DNA of 64,000 nt from Helicobacter cinaedi CCUG 18818 = ATCC BAA-847 (GCF_000155475.1 NZ_DS990393.1:47379-111378), one strand, 5' to 3'; counted from the stretch's first letter, positions 25,648 to 34,489 are shown. The notes: a model not told the origin generated them from the sequence alone. Program-made: numbers and translations.

Positions 25648-26919
25648 CTAAGATTTTTGGATTAAAACCCTTGCGAATTTTTCTTTTCCATTGATGTGTG
25701 GCATATATTTCTTGTTTTGGACAATTATATATCCGCATTCTAACACTCCATTGAGAATCTGCCTTGCCGATACCCCAAAGGGTTTATCATAATCATTTGG
25801 AATATAATTTTTATCCACAGATAAAATATTATCATCATCAAATCTTTTATACACATCTGGAATCTCATCAAGTGGCATAAATTTTAAGCGTTTGATATTA
25901 GGGCGATCTTTGATAGGAAAATTTGTAAAAAAATGCCCTGCTGCCTCCACGGCAACTCTCTTTGGATTGAGATACCAATCCACCCGCGTATATCCCGCCC
26001 ACGCCTTTTTATCCATAAAATAAGGAATAAAAGCGGTGGTTACACAATTTGTAATATTTGAGATAATGATAAATTTCTTTTGACTTCTTATTAGAATCTG
26101 CCAATACTCTATCGCACGAGAAAAGGGCGGATTTGTGCAGACAATATCCGCTTCTTCGTTTAGAATCCTTAAAGATTCTGTCTCTTCAAAGCCGCCATTA
26201 TAGCCCTTTGGCGTGTCAAACATCTCATTTGCACCATCTTTGGTAAAAATATAGCCCTTTGTCCCTGCGTTAAACAAATCCACCTTGCCACTATAATGTG
26301 TGCAAATGAGCTTTTTAAGCTTTAGTCTAAAAAAGTGTTTTATGAAATAAAGTGCGAAGGCTGATGAGTCTGTATAGTCGCGTTTTGAGCCTATGGCGTC
26401 ATCGCAGTTACAAAAGACGACCTTGTCTTTCCATATTTTTGTAGGATACATTGAGAGCTCTTTCTCCACATCTTCCATACGCGTATAAAATTCATCGTCC
26501 TTTACTCTCATCGCCTTATCTAGCAAAGTCTTTCTTGTAACGCCCCTGTCTTTCATACTTGGTTTGGGTGTTTTTGGTTTAGCGATTTTTGGCTTTTTAG
26601 ATTCTTTTAGCACGATTTTTTTGAGAAAATGCTCACTCGCATAGATAAAATCCACATACATATCAAAAAGACTTGGATTATAAAAGTAGATTTCTCTGTT
26701 TGTCTGCTCTCTTAGATGAGCGAAGTTATTTTTAATATCCTGCTCTAAGGCTCTCATATTGCTCACTTCAGCAGCAAAGAGAATGCTATAAGTATTATCG
26801 CTTGATATGCCTGTGATGGCGTTATATTCTTTCAATCGACGATTAAGGTCATTTGTAATGCCTATTTTACATTTACTTACTTCAAGCTGCGATTGCACAA
26901 TGTAGAGATATTGCTTCAT
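25648..26919 (-). CDS. GIY-YIG (T5orf172/MUG113-like) domain fused to EcoRI-type adenine methyltransferase
   Basis: The 423-residue protein has two modules. Residues ~1-85 look like a T5orf172/MUG113-type GIY-YIG domain: YLYIVQS, CKIGITNDLNRRLKEY (20-32, with Arg27/28) and REIYFYN (Glu76). A Lys/Pro linker (~105-125) leads to a domain resembling the EcoRI adenine methylase family, with VKDDEFYTRMEDVEKEL (~139-155), CDDAIGSKRDYTDSSAF and the catalytic NPPF (263-266). It should methylate adenine in DNA. Whether the N-terminus cuts DNA is open. No separate restriction gene lies beside it, so it is either an orphan methylase or a single-chain R-M enzyme. It converges on nifU. Confidence 0.85.
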   Translation of the reverse strand: MKQYLYIVQSQLEVSKCKIGITNDLNRRLKEYNAITGISSDNTYSILFAAEVSNMRALEQDIKNNFAHLREQTNREIYFYNPSLFDMYVDFIYASEHFLKKIVLKESKKPKIAKPKTPKPSMKDRGVTRKTLLDKAMRVKDDEFYTRMEDVEKELSMYPTKIWKDKVVFCNCDDAIGSKRDYTDSSAFALYFIKHFFRLKLKKLICTHYSGKVDLFNAGTKGYIFTKDGANEMFDTPKGYNGGFEETESLRILNEEADIVCTNPPFSRAIEYWQILIRSQKKFIIISNITNCVTTAFIPYFMDKKAWAGYTRVDWYLNPKRVAVEAAGHFFTNFPIKDRPNIKRLKFMPLDEIPDVYKRFDDDNILSVDKNYIPNDYDKPFGVSARQILNGVLECGYIIVQNKKYMPHINGKEKFARVLIQKS

Positions 26920-27032
26920 CTATGTCCTTTGTATTTTTGCGATTTTTAAATAGGAATTATAGTAAAGAAAAAATGAAAATTTGTTTTATAAAAAGCTCTT
27001 ATAGGTTTTTATAAATATCTCAAGTATCACAT

Positions 27033-28739
27033 TTATCGTGTTTTAGGGAACTCCACGCGAATGCTCGTGCCAACTCCAAGCTGACTTTTTAGCTCTATTT
27101 TTGCATTATGAATCTTAGCAATATGCTTTACAATTGATAGCCCTAGCCCACTGCCGCCAAGCTTCTTACTGCGGCTCTTATCCACGCAATAAAACCGCTC
27201 AAATACCCTTTCTTGCTCTTCTAGCGGTATCCCTATACCTGAATCTTTCACGCACACACTCACACCTTGGGCGTTTTGGCTTAAAAGTAGCGTGATTTGA
27301 CTTTTCTCATTGCTGTATTTAATGGCATTTTCCACAAGGTTATAAATCATATCTTCAATTAAAGAGCTAATGCCCCAAATCTTACTTTCACGCCCATTAG
27401 TGCTAATAACAATCTCAATGCCCTTTTCATCAGCTAAAGATTTAAGATTCTTGCCCACTCGCTTTAGAATCTCGCCCAAATCAAGCGGACTTTTCTCTAG
27501 CTCAATGGTATTTTCATCAAAAAATGACAAACGCAGAATCTTATCAATCAATGTCAATAAACGATTAGATTCTGTATAAATTTTTGTAAGAAACTCCGCT
27601 TCATCTTCTTTCTTCACAAGCCCACTTTTTAGCATTTCACTACTTGCTAGGATAATGGCTAAGGGCGTTTTTAGCTCGTGGGTAACATTTGCGCTAAACT
27701 CTTTTCTAAAATCTTGGGCTTGTTTTTGTGAGCTTTTATCAATAAGCACCATTGCGATGGCTTGGAGCTGAGTTTTTACCCATACAGGCAAGGCAATAAC
27801 ATATAAAGTGCGTCCTTTTATCTCGCATTCAAAGCTACAATCGCTACCCTCTGTATTATTTTGGGGCTTATTCATAATATTTTGTAGCTCGGCTTGTAAT
27901 GTCGCTAAATGCGGGGATTCAAAAAGTGTATCAATAGAATCTATCTGCAAATACTCAAGGGCTATGGGGTTGCAGGACTTGATATAAAGCTCACTATCAA
28001 GGAGCAAAAAGCCCTCATTCATATTTTGGATAATCGTCTCAATCTCGTGCTGTCGTGCGTTGATAATGCGGAGTTGCTTTTTGATTTTTTTCTTTTGCTT
28101 GGCAATGCGTTGCATAAAGATTTGAAGCTCTGGGTAGGGATTTGTCTGTATGGGCGAAGAAAGATTAATATTTTCAATGGGCTTAATGATTTTCTTACTC
28201 AAAATTGAAGCCAAAATCCCGCTTAGTGCCAAGCCAAAAAGAAGTAACACACACAAATAGGGCAAAAAGTCAAAAAGCACAAGGCTTAAAGCCTTTTTCT
28301 GCTCACTTAAACGCACGATGATGTTTTGCGAATCTACACTCATCATTGTGGCGACATAGAGTGTTTGCTCATTGAGTGTGGCAGATTCTCTTTGGGTGAA
28401 AATGGGCTTGTTCGCGTGATTGGCAAATTGTGTTAAAACATCTTGGACTTCTTGTCGCCAAAGATGATTATCCATAGATTCTGCTTGTGCCTTACTATCA
28501 TAAAGCACTTGACCTTGCGTTGAAATCAGCGTAATACGATAGGGAGCAGGAAGAATATTTTCCCTTTGGGACAAAATCTCTTGTATATCATCAGTATTTA
28601 AATGCCTAAGCGTGTAGTGTAATCTCTCAAAGCTTTGTGATTTAATAAGATTATCAAGGATAAAAGCTACACTCAGCACACTTAGAATCTGCACACTTAA
28701 GATACCTAAAAAAATCGCATAAAAAATCTTTTTTTTCAT
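27033..28739 (-). CDS. phoR: PhoR-like sensor histidine kinase
   Basis: This membrane kinase of 568 residues has a transmembrane helix at ~6-28, a periplasmic region at ~30-153, a second helix at ~155-180, a HAMP/coiled-coil part, and a PAS domain at ~232-335. The HisKA box is ANVTHELKTPL (His354), and the ATPase domain has NLVENAIKYS, DSGIGIP and GLGLSIVKHIAK. The PAS between HAMP and HisKA, plus its place behind pst-phoU-phoB, identifies it as the phosphate sensor that works through PstSCAB/PhoU. AAAGGGGGAAA precedes the ATG. It is the last gene of the operon. Confidence 0.9.
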   Translation of the reverse strand: MKKKIFYAIFLGILSVQILSVLSVAFILDNLIKSQSFERLHYTLRHLNTDDIQEILSQRENILPAPYRITLISTQGQVLYDSKAQAESMDNHLWRQEVQDVLTQFANHANKPIFTQRESATLNEQTLYVATMMSVDSQNIIVRLSEQKKALSLVLFDFLPYLCVLLLFGLALSGILASILSKKIIKPIENINLSSPIQTNPYPELQIFMQRIAKQKKKIKKQLRIINARQHEIETIIQNMNEGFLLLDSELYIKSCNPIALEYLQIDSIDTLFESPHLATLQAELQNIMNKPQNNTEGSDCSFECEIKGRTLYVIALPVWVKTQLQAIAMVLIDKSSQKQAQDFRKEFSANVTHELKTPLAIILASSEMLKSGLVKKEDEAEFLTKIYTESNRLLTLIDKILRLSFFDENTIELEKSPLDLGEILKRVGKNLKSLADEKGIEIVISTNGRESKIWGISSLIEDMIYNLVENAIKYSNEKSQITLLLSQNAQGVSVCVKDSGIGIPLEEQERVFERFYCVDKSRSKKLGGSGLGLSIVKHIAKIHNAKIELKSQLGVGTSIRVEFPKTR

Positions 28740-28768
28740 TTTCCCCCTTTGTGTGAATGAAGCTTATG

Positions 28769-29437
28769 CTATGCGTTTGTATTAAACTGATACCCCACAC
28801 CGCGTATTGTTTTGATATGTTTGCCATACTTGCCAAGCTTTGAACGCAAGGTGTTAATGTGAATATCAATCGTGCGTGTCCCAGAGATATTATACCCCCA
28901 AATAATTTCAAGCAACTCTTCTCTGCTAAAAACACGATTAGTAGAGCTCATTAGCAATCCCAAAAGCTCAAACTCTTTTAATGTGAGATGTAAAGATTCT
29001 CCGCCTATACTCACGCTATGGATTGTTTTAGAGTATTTCAAATCGCCATAACTCATCTCACAATCATTCTGCGTATGGCTTCTACGCAACAACGCTTTAA
29101 TTCTAGCAATAAGCTCCAAAGCACTAAAAGGCTTGGTAAGATAGTCATCAGCCCCGCTATCTAACCCCTTAATCTTATCAAACTCACTTCCAAGTGCGGT
29201 TAGCATTATCACGGGGATATTTTTGCTCTTATGATTTTGACGCATTTTGTGTAAAACACTTAGCCCATCTTCTTGAGGCAGCATCACATCAAGCACCACG
29301 CAGGAAGGCGATTCCTTTGCCATAGCTTCCCAAAATTCACTCGGCAGACTAAAGCCCTTTGCCTTTAAATTTGCAGAGTTTAACGCATACAGCACAAGGC
29401 TCAAAATCCCCTCATCATCTTCAAGTATAAAAATCAC
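28769..29437 (-). CDS. phoB: PhoB-like response regulator (OmpR family)
   Basis: This is a DNA-binding regulator of 222 residues. The receiver domain has acidic residues E6/D7/D8, phospho-acceptor Asp50 (VVLDVMLP), Thr80 and Lys102 (LTKPF). The winged-helix domain (~125-220) has ELLEIIWGYN, RTIDIHINTLRSKLG and IRGVGYQF. The start is GTG at 29437 with AAAGGAT upstream. Its genomic position in the pst operon supports a PhoB role; expected targets are the GTAAA repeats before pstS and pstC. Confidence 0.92.
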   Translation of the reverse strand: MIFILEDDEGILSLVLYALNSANLKAKGFSLPSEFWEAMAKESPSCVVLDVMLPQEDGLSVLHKMRQNHKSKNIPVIMLTALGSEFDKIKGLDSGADDYLTKPFSALELIARIKALLRRSHTQNDCEMSYGDLKYSKTIHSVSIGGESLHLTLKEFELLGLLMSSTNRVFSREELLEIIWGYNISGTRTIDIHINTLRSKLGKYGKHIKTIRGVGYQFNTNA

Positions 29438-29469
29438 TTTATATCCTTTATGTAACGCATAATTATAGC

Positions 29470-30042
29470 TTACGCATACGCCATCGCACTGATATGATCA
29501 GCAATTTTTTCAAAATATTTTGACAGCATAAGAATCTCAAGCCACCAATGTGCGTTGAGATATGAATCTTGTAGCTTTTGGGCGATCTGCTCTTTCATCT
29601 GTCTAAAACAAGAATCCATAAGATTTTCAATCTCTTCTACGCGTTGAATATTAGAATCCTTAAACGCATCAAACATCTCAAAAAGTAAATTTGCCATTTT
29701 TTCTAGCAAGTCAAGCATACATTCCTTTGGCATTTGAGCGATAATCTTAGCACTATTGAGTGAAATCTCACCCATACGCCGCAAATCGTGAATCTGCTTA
29801 ATAGTCCGTGTGATAAACTCCAAATCCTGTGCTACGGGCTGTTGCTTTAAAATCAACATTTCACAGGAGTGAAAAATATCCTTCTCCAGCGTGTTTAATC
29901 GCTCCACAATAAGCTCCATTTCTTCTAAACTTTTTGTGCTTTGAAAATCCGCTCCATAATGCAGTGCATCGCAGGAGAGAGTAAGCATTGTATTAAATTG
30001 TGCTTCTAAGTCATTCAGCTGTGCTAGGTAAATATCTCGCAT
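29470..30042 (-). CDS. phoU: PhoU-like phosphate signalling protein
   Basis: The 190-residue all-helical protein has the PhoU pattern: an N-terminal LNDLEAQFNTML helix, ETRTIKQIHDLRRMGE-like metal/helix motif (FITRTIKQIHDLRRMG) and C-terminal ILMLSKYFEKIADHISAMAY. PhoU links PstB to PhoR and keeps the regulon off when phosphate is plentiful. Its start overlaps the PstB stop (TAATG), so translation is coupled. It is somewhat shorter than E. coli PhoU (~240). Confidence 0.9.
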   Translation of the reverse strand: MRDIYLAQLNDLEAQFNTMLTLSCDALHYGADFQSTKSLEEMELIVERLNTLEKDIFHSCEMLILKQQPVAQDLEFITRTIKQIHDLRRMGEISLNSAKIIAQMPKECMLDLLEKMANLLFEMFDAFKDSNIQRVEEIENLMDSCFRQMKEQIAQKLQDSYLNAHWWLEILMLSKYFEKIADHISAMAYA

Positions 30043-30797
30043 TATCCAAACCTCCCTGTAATATAATCTTGAGTTTTCTGCTCTTTTGGTGAGCTAAAAA
30101 TCTTATCCGTGGTGTCAAACTCTACAATCTCGCCCATAAGGAAAAACGCCGTCTTGTCAGATATACGCGTGGCTTGTTGCATATTGTGCGTAACGATAAT
30201 AATGGTGTATTTTGTTTTTAACTCATTGATGAGATCTTCAATCTTAAGCGTAGAGATAGGGTCTAATGCTGAAGTTGGCTCGTCCATCAAAATCACTTCA
30301 GGCTGCACGGCTAATGCCCTAGCGATACATAGTCTTTGCTGTTGTCCGCCACTTAGCCCAAGGGCTGATTTATGAAGCCTATCTTTGAGCTCTTCCCAAA
30401 TATTTGCCCCCCTTAAGCAAGATTCTATAATCTCATCAAGTTCAGCCTTTTTCTTAATGCCGTGTGTGCGTGGTCCAAAAGCGATATTATCATAAATACT
30501 CATAGGAAATGGATTTGGCTTTTGAAACACCATACCCACGCGTTTTCTTAACGCATTCACATCGCAGTTTTGATAAATATCCTGCCCATCAAGCAAAATC
30601 TTACCTGTAATCTTACAGCTTGGCACAAGGTCATTCATACGATTAAGGCTTTTTAGGAGTGTAGATTTACCACAACCGCTAGGTCCTATAAACGCACTCA
30701 CTTCATTACGCAACAAAGTGAGATTAATATTTTTCAACGCGTGAAAATCCCCATAATGCAGATTCATATTGCTAATATCAAAAGTTACATTATTCAT
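30042..30797 (-). CDS. pstB: phosphate ABC transporter ATP-binding protein
   Basis: The 251-residue ATPase powers phosphate import. It has Walker [10 protein letters not shown] (~37-45), Q-loop [15 protein letters not shown], signature LSGGQQQR (~150-157), Walker [13 protein letters not shown] and H-loop THNMQQATR. The KPNPFP and YDNIAFGPR region is typical of PstB. It lies nine bases after pstA. Confidence 0.97.
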   Translation of the reverse strand: MNNVTFDISNMNLHYGDFHALKNINLTLLRNEVSAFIGPSGCGKSTLLKSLNRMNDLVPSCKITGKILLDGQDIYQNCDVNALRKRVGMVFQKPNPFPMSIYDNIAFGPRTHGIKKKAELDEIIESCLRGANIWEELKDRLHKSALGLSGGQQQRLCIARALAVQPEVILMDEPTSALDPISTLKIEDLINELKTKYTIIIVTHNMQQATRISDKTAFFLMGEIVEFDTTDKIFSSPKEQKTQDYITGRFG

Positions 30798-30806
30798 TTG
30801 TGTTCC

Positions 30807-31727
30807 TTATTTGAGTTTATTAGGATCAAAAAATCGTGCCAACATATTAGAGATAAAATTTATCCCTATGACGATGACAAGCAAAATGACAGCCGTGGCG
30901 TAGGCTTGCTCCATATACTGCCCTTCACTTAAAAGTGCATACATATGCACACTTAGCGTCCGCCCAGAATCTCCAATATCCGCTACCTGTGCCACCGTCC
31001 CCGCTGTGTAAAGCAAAGCCGCACTCTCCCCAACAATACGCCCAACGCTTAAAATCACTCCAGCTAGAATCCCGCTTATCGCACAAGGCAAGATAATCAC
31101 AAAGATTGTCCTAAGCCTCCCAGCCCCAAGCCCAAAAGATGCTTCCTTATACAAAATCGGCACTGCTTTTATCGCCTCTTGTGTATTTCGCAAAATAAGC
31201 GGCAATACCATAATAGCAAGTGTCAAAGCCCCAGCCAAAAAACTAAAGCCAAAGCCAAAACAAATAACAAACGCCAAATAGCCAAATAGCCCATACACAA
31301 TGCTTGGAATCCCAGTGAGTGTTTCAGCTGCTACAACGATAAGTCTTACGGCACGAGATTGAGAGTTTGCATACTCTTCTAAGAAAATCGCTCCAAAAAT
31401 CGCTACGGGTGTAGCAATAAAAAGGGAGAGCAAAACCATAGTGATTGTATTGATAATTGCTGGCATCATTGAGACATTTTCACTTGTGTAGGTAAGCTCA
31501 AATAATTTTGGACTAAGGTAACCCACACCATTATATAAAATGTAGCCAATGATAAAGGCAAATGTCGCCACACTCGCAAATATCGCTAAACGCACGATGA
31601 TATAAAAAAAGAGTGAAAGCCCATCTTTCTGCCTTAGCTCCTGCCATACCTTGCTTAGAGGTGAAAAAATACTTTTTGGTTGTGTCAAACTGCTTTGCCG
31701 TGTTTGATTCAGTGCTATTTCACTCAT
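30807..31727 (-). CDS. pstA: phosphate ABC transporter permease PstA
   Basis: This is one of the two membrane permeases of the importer (306 residues). It has six main helices, the family core TLTGIPSIVYGLFGYLAF (~140-157), and an EAA-like loop ILYKEASFGLGAGRLRTIFVI. It overlaps the pstC stop (TAATG), so the genes are translationally coupled. A polar N-terminus (~35 residues) precedes the first helix. Confidence 0.95.
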   Translation of the reverse strand: MSEIALNQTRQSSLTQPKSIFSPLSKVWQELRQKDGLSLFFYIIVRLAIFASVATFAFIIGYILYNGVGYLSPKLFELTYTSENVSMMPAIINTITMVLLSLFIATPVAIFGAIFLEEYANSQSRAVRLIVVAAETLTGIPSIVYGLFGYLAFVICFGFGFSFLAGALTLAIMVLPLILRNTQEAIKAVPILYKEASFGLGAGRLRTIFVIILPCAISGILAGVILSVGRIVGESAALLYTAGTVAQVADIGDSGRTLSVHMYALLSEGQYMEQAYATAVILLVIVIGINFISNMLARFFDPNKLK

Positions 31728-32602
31728 TAGTGTTTCTCCCTTTTTAATACGCTAAAACACAGATTGATAAGCAGGATAAATACAAATAACACCACGCTTG
31801 AAGCGATTAATGCCTCTCTATGTAAATCCGCAGAATACCCAAGCTCAAGCACAATATTAGTCGTTAGCGTTCTCACGCCATCGCTTATAGATTCAGGGAA
31901 TATGGGCTGATTCCCAGCGATGACGATAACCGCCATTGCCTCTCCAATAGCTCTTCCCACACCTAAAATAATACTTGCAAGCACCCCACTTTGAGCCGCC
32001 TTTAGCATAACAAAAAACACGACCCTTTCCTTACTCGCTCCAAGGGCTAAGCCCCCTTCTAAATAAGTCTCACTTACAGCCTCAAGACTTGTTTTTGACA
32101 CAAGCACAATTGTTGGCAAAATCATAATGCCTAGCAAAAGCGAAGCGGCAAGTAGCCCTTTGCCGCTTGTGCCAAGAATATGTGCCAAAAAAGGCACAAT
32201 CACTATAAGTCCAAAAAATCCATACACAATACTTGGAATCCCAGCTAAAAGCTCCACCGCAGGAGTGATAGCAATTTTAACTTTCTTACTTGCAAAAAAG
32301 GCAAGATAAATGGCTGATAGCACCCCACAAGGCACACCAAAGGCAATGGCAAGTGCGGTTACATAAAGGCTGCCTATAATCATAGGAGCAAGACCAAAAA
32401 TCTCCGCATTTGGCTCCCACAAATCCCCAAAGATAAAATCCACAAAACCAATCTCGGCGATTGTAGGAATGGCATTAGCAAACAAAAAGATACAAATCAT
32501 ACCAACAGCCAACACACAGCCAAACGCACAAAGGGCAAAAAGCCCTTGCATTGATCTCTCCATAAACACAGACTTAAAACTTGCTGCTTGAATCTTTTCC
32601 AT
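31727..32602 (-). CDS. pstC: phosphate ABC transporter permease PstC
   Basis: This is the partner permease to PstA, 291 residues. Core motifs are ELLAGIPSIVYGFFGLIV (~117-134) and the EAA-like loop YLEGGLALGASKERVVFFV, with the RAIGEAMAV motif near ~220. GGAATAAA precedes the ATG. It is separated from pstS by 264 bases holding two hairpins and a Pho-box candidate, so pstC probably starts its own transcript. Confidence 0.95.
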   Translation of the reverse strand: MEKIQAASFKSVFMERSMQGLFALCAFGCVLAVGMICIFLFANAIPTIAEIGFVDFIFGDLWEPNAEIFGLAPMIIGSLYVTALAIAFGVPCGVLSAIYLAFFASKKVKIAITPAVELLAGIPSIVYGFFGLIVIVPFLAHILGTSGKGLLAASLLLGIMILPTIVLVSKTSLEAVSETYLEGGLALGASKERVVFFVMLKAAQSGVLASIILGVGRAIGEAMAVIVIAGNQPIFPESISDGVRTLTTNIVLELGYSADLHREALIASSVVLFVFILLINLCFSVLKREKH

Positions 32603-32615
32603 TTTATTCCTTATT

Positions 32616-32647
32616 GCATTTTAGATTCTATATAGATTCTAAAATGC
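32616..32647 (-). other. hairpin in pstC leader
   Basis: Perfect 10-bp arms (GCATTTTAGA / TCTAAAATGC) enclose a 12-nt loop made of two AGATTCT-type copies, ending 14 bases before the pstC start codon. It could affect translation of pstC. Confidence 0.5.
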
Positions 32648-32677
32648 TTTTTTAGTGTTGGCATCATAAAAATATTT

Positions 32678-32715
32678 TGTAAAATCACGCAAATTCAAAT
32701 GTAAAGAAAATGTAA
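32678..32715 (-). promoter_or_regulatory. candidate Pho box upstream of pstC
   Basis: GTAAA half-sites (TTTAC on the coding strand) start at 32678, 32700 and 32711, spaced 22 and 11 bases. PhoB-family regulators bind 11-bp direct repeats. The same spacing occurs before pstS. Confidence 0.6.
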
Positions 32716-32771
32716 AATCAAAAAATCACTTAAAATGAAAAGTTTGAAAATAGCCTAAAATATGTGAGTTT

Positions 32772-32806
32772 AACCCTTTGGAGTTTTGTAAAGTCTCTAA
32801 AGGGTT
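32772..32806 (-). terminator. stem-loop downstream of pstS
   Basis: Twelve-base arms (AACCCTTTGGAG / CTCTAAAGGGTT, one mismatch) enclose an 11-nt loop, 60 bases past the pstS stop. It may end or protect the pstS mRNA so PstS is made in excess over the permease. No T run follows, so strength is uncertain. Confidence 0.5.
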
Positions 32807-32866
32807 GGGAGAAAAAGTGTGAATCTTACTTTCAATCAAGCAAGATTCTAAAGAAGTTAGGGGAAG

Positions 32867-33724
32867 TTATTTTACTTCGCTCCATTTTGTTGTTTTACCT
32901 TCAAAAATGGCTTTTACTTGCTCTGGTTTAAGAGAGCTAAGAGCATTTTTTGGATTGACAATCACCGCAAGTCCGTCAATAGCAAGAACTTTAGCTTTTA
33001 AGCCTTTGCTTAGCTCACTCTCTTTAAGCTCTCGGCTTACCATACCAATATCTGCAATACCTTCAACCGTAGCATTCACACCTGTTGTTGAATCTGATTG
33101 TTGAATCTCAATTTTAGCTTTTTTGTTTTGTTTCAAATAGGCTTCTTTGAGTTTCTCCATAAGTGGTGTTACAGAGCTTGATCCAGCAATAACAATCTTG
33201 CCTTCAGGATTCTTAGGCTTAAAGCTTTTTGCATCAGTTGGGATATATCCTGCTTTTGTAACGATATCTTGTGCCTCTTTAGAAGTCGCAAAGCCTAAAA
33301 AATCATCAGCTAACGCATTATCTTTAAGTGTAACAACATTGAAAGGGCGAGAAACAGGGTATTTCTTACTCTTTACATTTGCTGCATTTGCTTCAACACC
33401 ATTAATTTGAACTGCTTTCACAGATTTGTTAAGTGAGCCAAGTGAAACATATCCAATGGCATTTTCATCTTTTGAAACCGTTGTTAGCATAACGGCTGTT
33501 GAGTTTGTAATCTCTGCTTTTTTAGAGATCGCATCTACCTTTTTATCTTTCACCTTATTAAATACTTCAAAAAGCTCAACAAAAGCACCCCTTGTGCCAG
33601 AGCCATCTTCGCGTGAAATAGGATGAATATTATCATCAGCACTTACAGAGCTAACGCCCATACCAAGACCAGCTAAAGCAACAAAGCCCAAAGCCAAAAA
33701 TTTATTTGTTAGTGTAGTTTTCAT
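32867..33724 (-). CDS. pstS: phosphate-binding protein PstS, circularly permuted
   Basis: This periplasmic phosphate receptor of 285 residues has a signal peptide cleaved near VSA|DD (~29) and no lipobox. The phosphate-binding motifs are all present but in swapped order. The block with ISREDGSGTRGAF (37-48), normally in the second half, comes first and is followed by the usual C-terminal KEAQDIVTKAGYIP. Only then comes IVIAGSSSVTPLMEKL (177-192), DSTTGVNATVEGIADIGMVSREL (211-233, in two blocks) and DGLAVIVNPKNALS. The protein ends with the FEGKTTKWSEV that normally leads into REDGSGTR. So it is a circular permutation with intact ligands. I recall similar permuted PstS in gut Clostridia, suggesting possible transfer. 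Confidence 0.93.
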   Translation of the reverse strand: MKTTLTNKFLALGFVALAGLGMGVSSVSADDNIHPISREDGSGTRGAFVELFEVFNKVKDKKVDAISKKAEITNSTAVMLTTVSKDENAIGYVSLGSLNKSVKAVQINGVEANAANVKSKKYPVSRPFNVVTLKDNALADDFLGFATSKEAQDIVTKAGYIPTDAKSFKPKNPEGKIVIAGSSSVTPLMEKLKEAYLKQNKKAKIEIQQSDSTTGVNATVEGIADIGMVSRELKESELSKGLKAKVLAIDGLAVIVNPKNALSSLKPEQVKAIFEGKTTKWSEVK

Positions 33725-33761
33725 AGTTTTCCTTTATGGAATGATTTCTGTCAAAGGTTTT

Positions 33762-33774
33762 GACACTGGCAGTG
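33762..33774. promoter_or_regulatory. 13-bp palindrome in pstS leader
   Basis: ACACTG-G-CAGTGT is a perfect palindrome between the Pho-box candidate and the pstS start. It could be an operator or the base of a leader hairpin. Confidence 0.35.
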
Positions 33775-33786
33775 TAAAAAATCTAT

Positions 33787-33824
33787 GTAAAAAATAGCAT
33801 TTTACAAAGTAAAAAAAATGTAAA
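33787..33824 (-). promoter_or_regulatory. candidate Pho box upstream of pstS
   Basis: GTAAA half-sites start at 33787, 33809 and 33820, spaced 22 and 11 bases exactly as before pstC. A further GTAAA at 33773 is out of phase. The flanking sequence AATGTAAAGAAA is shared between the two sites. Confidence 0.65.
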
Positions 33825-33935
33825 GAAACGCAAACAGCCCAAATAAGCCTTTTTATATGTTTTTATGAAAGTTTTTATAGATTCTATGCTACATTGCATA
33901 AGAATTTACAATAGAATCTACACAAGGAGAGAGCA

Positions 33936-34391
33936 ATGCGACTAAGCGACACGCAGAAAAAAGAGATTTTACAAAAAGCAAAGGTGATTGTTATTGTTGG
34001 GCTAAGCCCAGATTCAAGTAAGCCTAGCTACCAAGTGGGCGAGTTTTTGCTTCAAAAGGGTTATGATATTGTGCCAATCTACCCAAAAGGCGGAGAAATT
34101 CTAGGCAGAAAGGCTTATCCCACATTGCAAAAGGCTTTTGAAGCCCTAGCAGAAAAAGGCGTGAAATGCGATATTATTAATGTGTTTAGAAAAAGCGAAG
34201 CTTTGGGCGAAGTAATGCGTGAAATCTTAACCCTGCAAAATCTTAGCTCATTTGATTTAAATCATCTTTGCGTGTGGGTGCAGCTAGGACTTTACAACAC
34301 AGAATCTGCTAACCTTGCTAGAGAACACCACATCGCCTATGAAGAAGATAGCTGCATTAAGCTAGAGTATCTTAGGATTATAGAATCTTAA
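33936..34391 (+). CDS. CoA-binding protein (YccU-like Rossmann domain)
   Basis: The 151-residue protein has a CoA_binding_2 domain: VIVGLSPDSSKPSYQVGEFLLQ in two parts (~14-35), YDIVPIYPKGGEILGRKAYP, DIINVFRKSE (~83-92), and a C-terminal EEDSCIKLEYLRI. It is homologous to the CoA-binding part of succinyl-CoA synthetase; its cellular role is unknown. RBS CAAGGAGAGAG. It is divergent from pstS. Confidence 0.9.
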   Translation: MRLSDTQKKEILQKAKVIVIVGLSPDSSKPSYQVGEFLLQKGYDIVPIYPKGGEILGRKAYPTLQKAFEALAEKGVKCDIINVFRKSEALGEVMREILTLQNLSSFDLNHLCVWVQLGLYNTESANLAREHHIAYEEDSCIKLEYLRIIES

Positions 34392-34489
34392 ATTGTGTGT
34401 GGTTTTTGTGCTTTTACCTGATAAGATTCTATAAAATTATCAGCTTTTAAAGATTTTCCTAAAGCTTTATCTCAAAGGGGCAAAACGCG

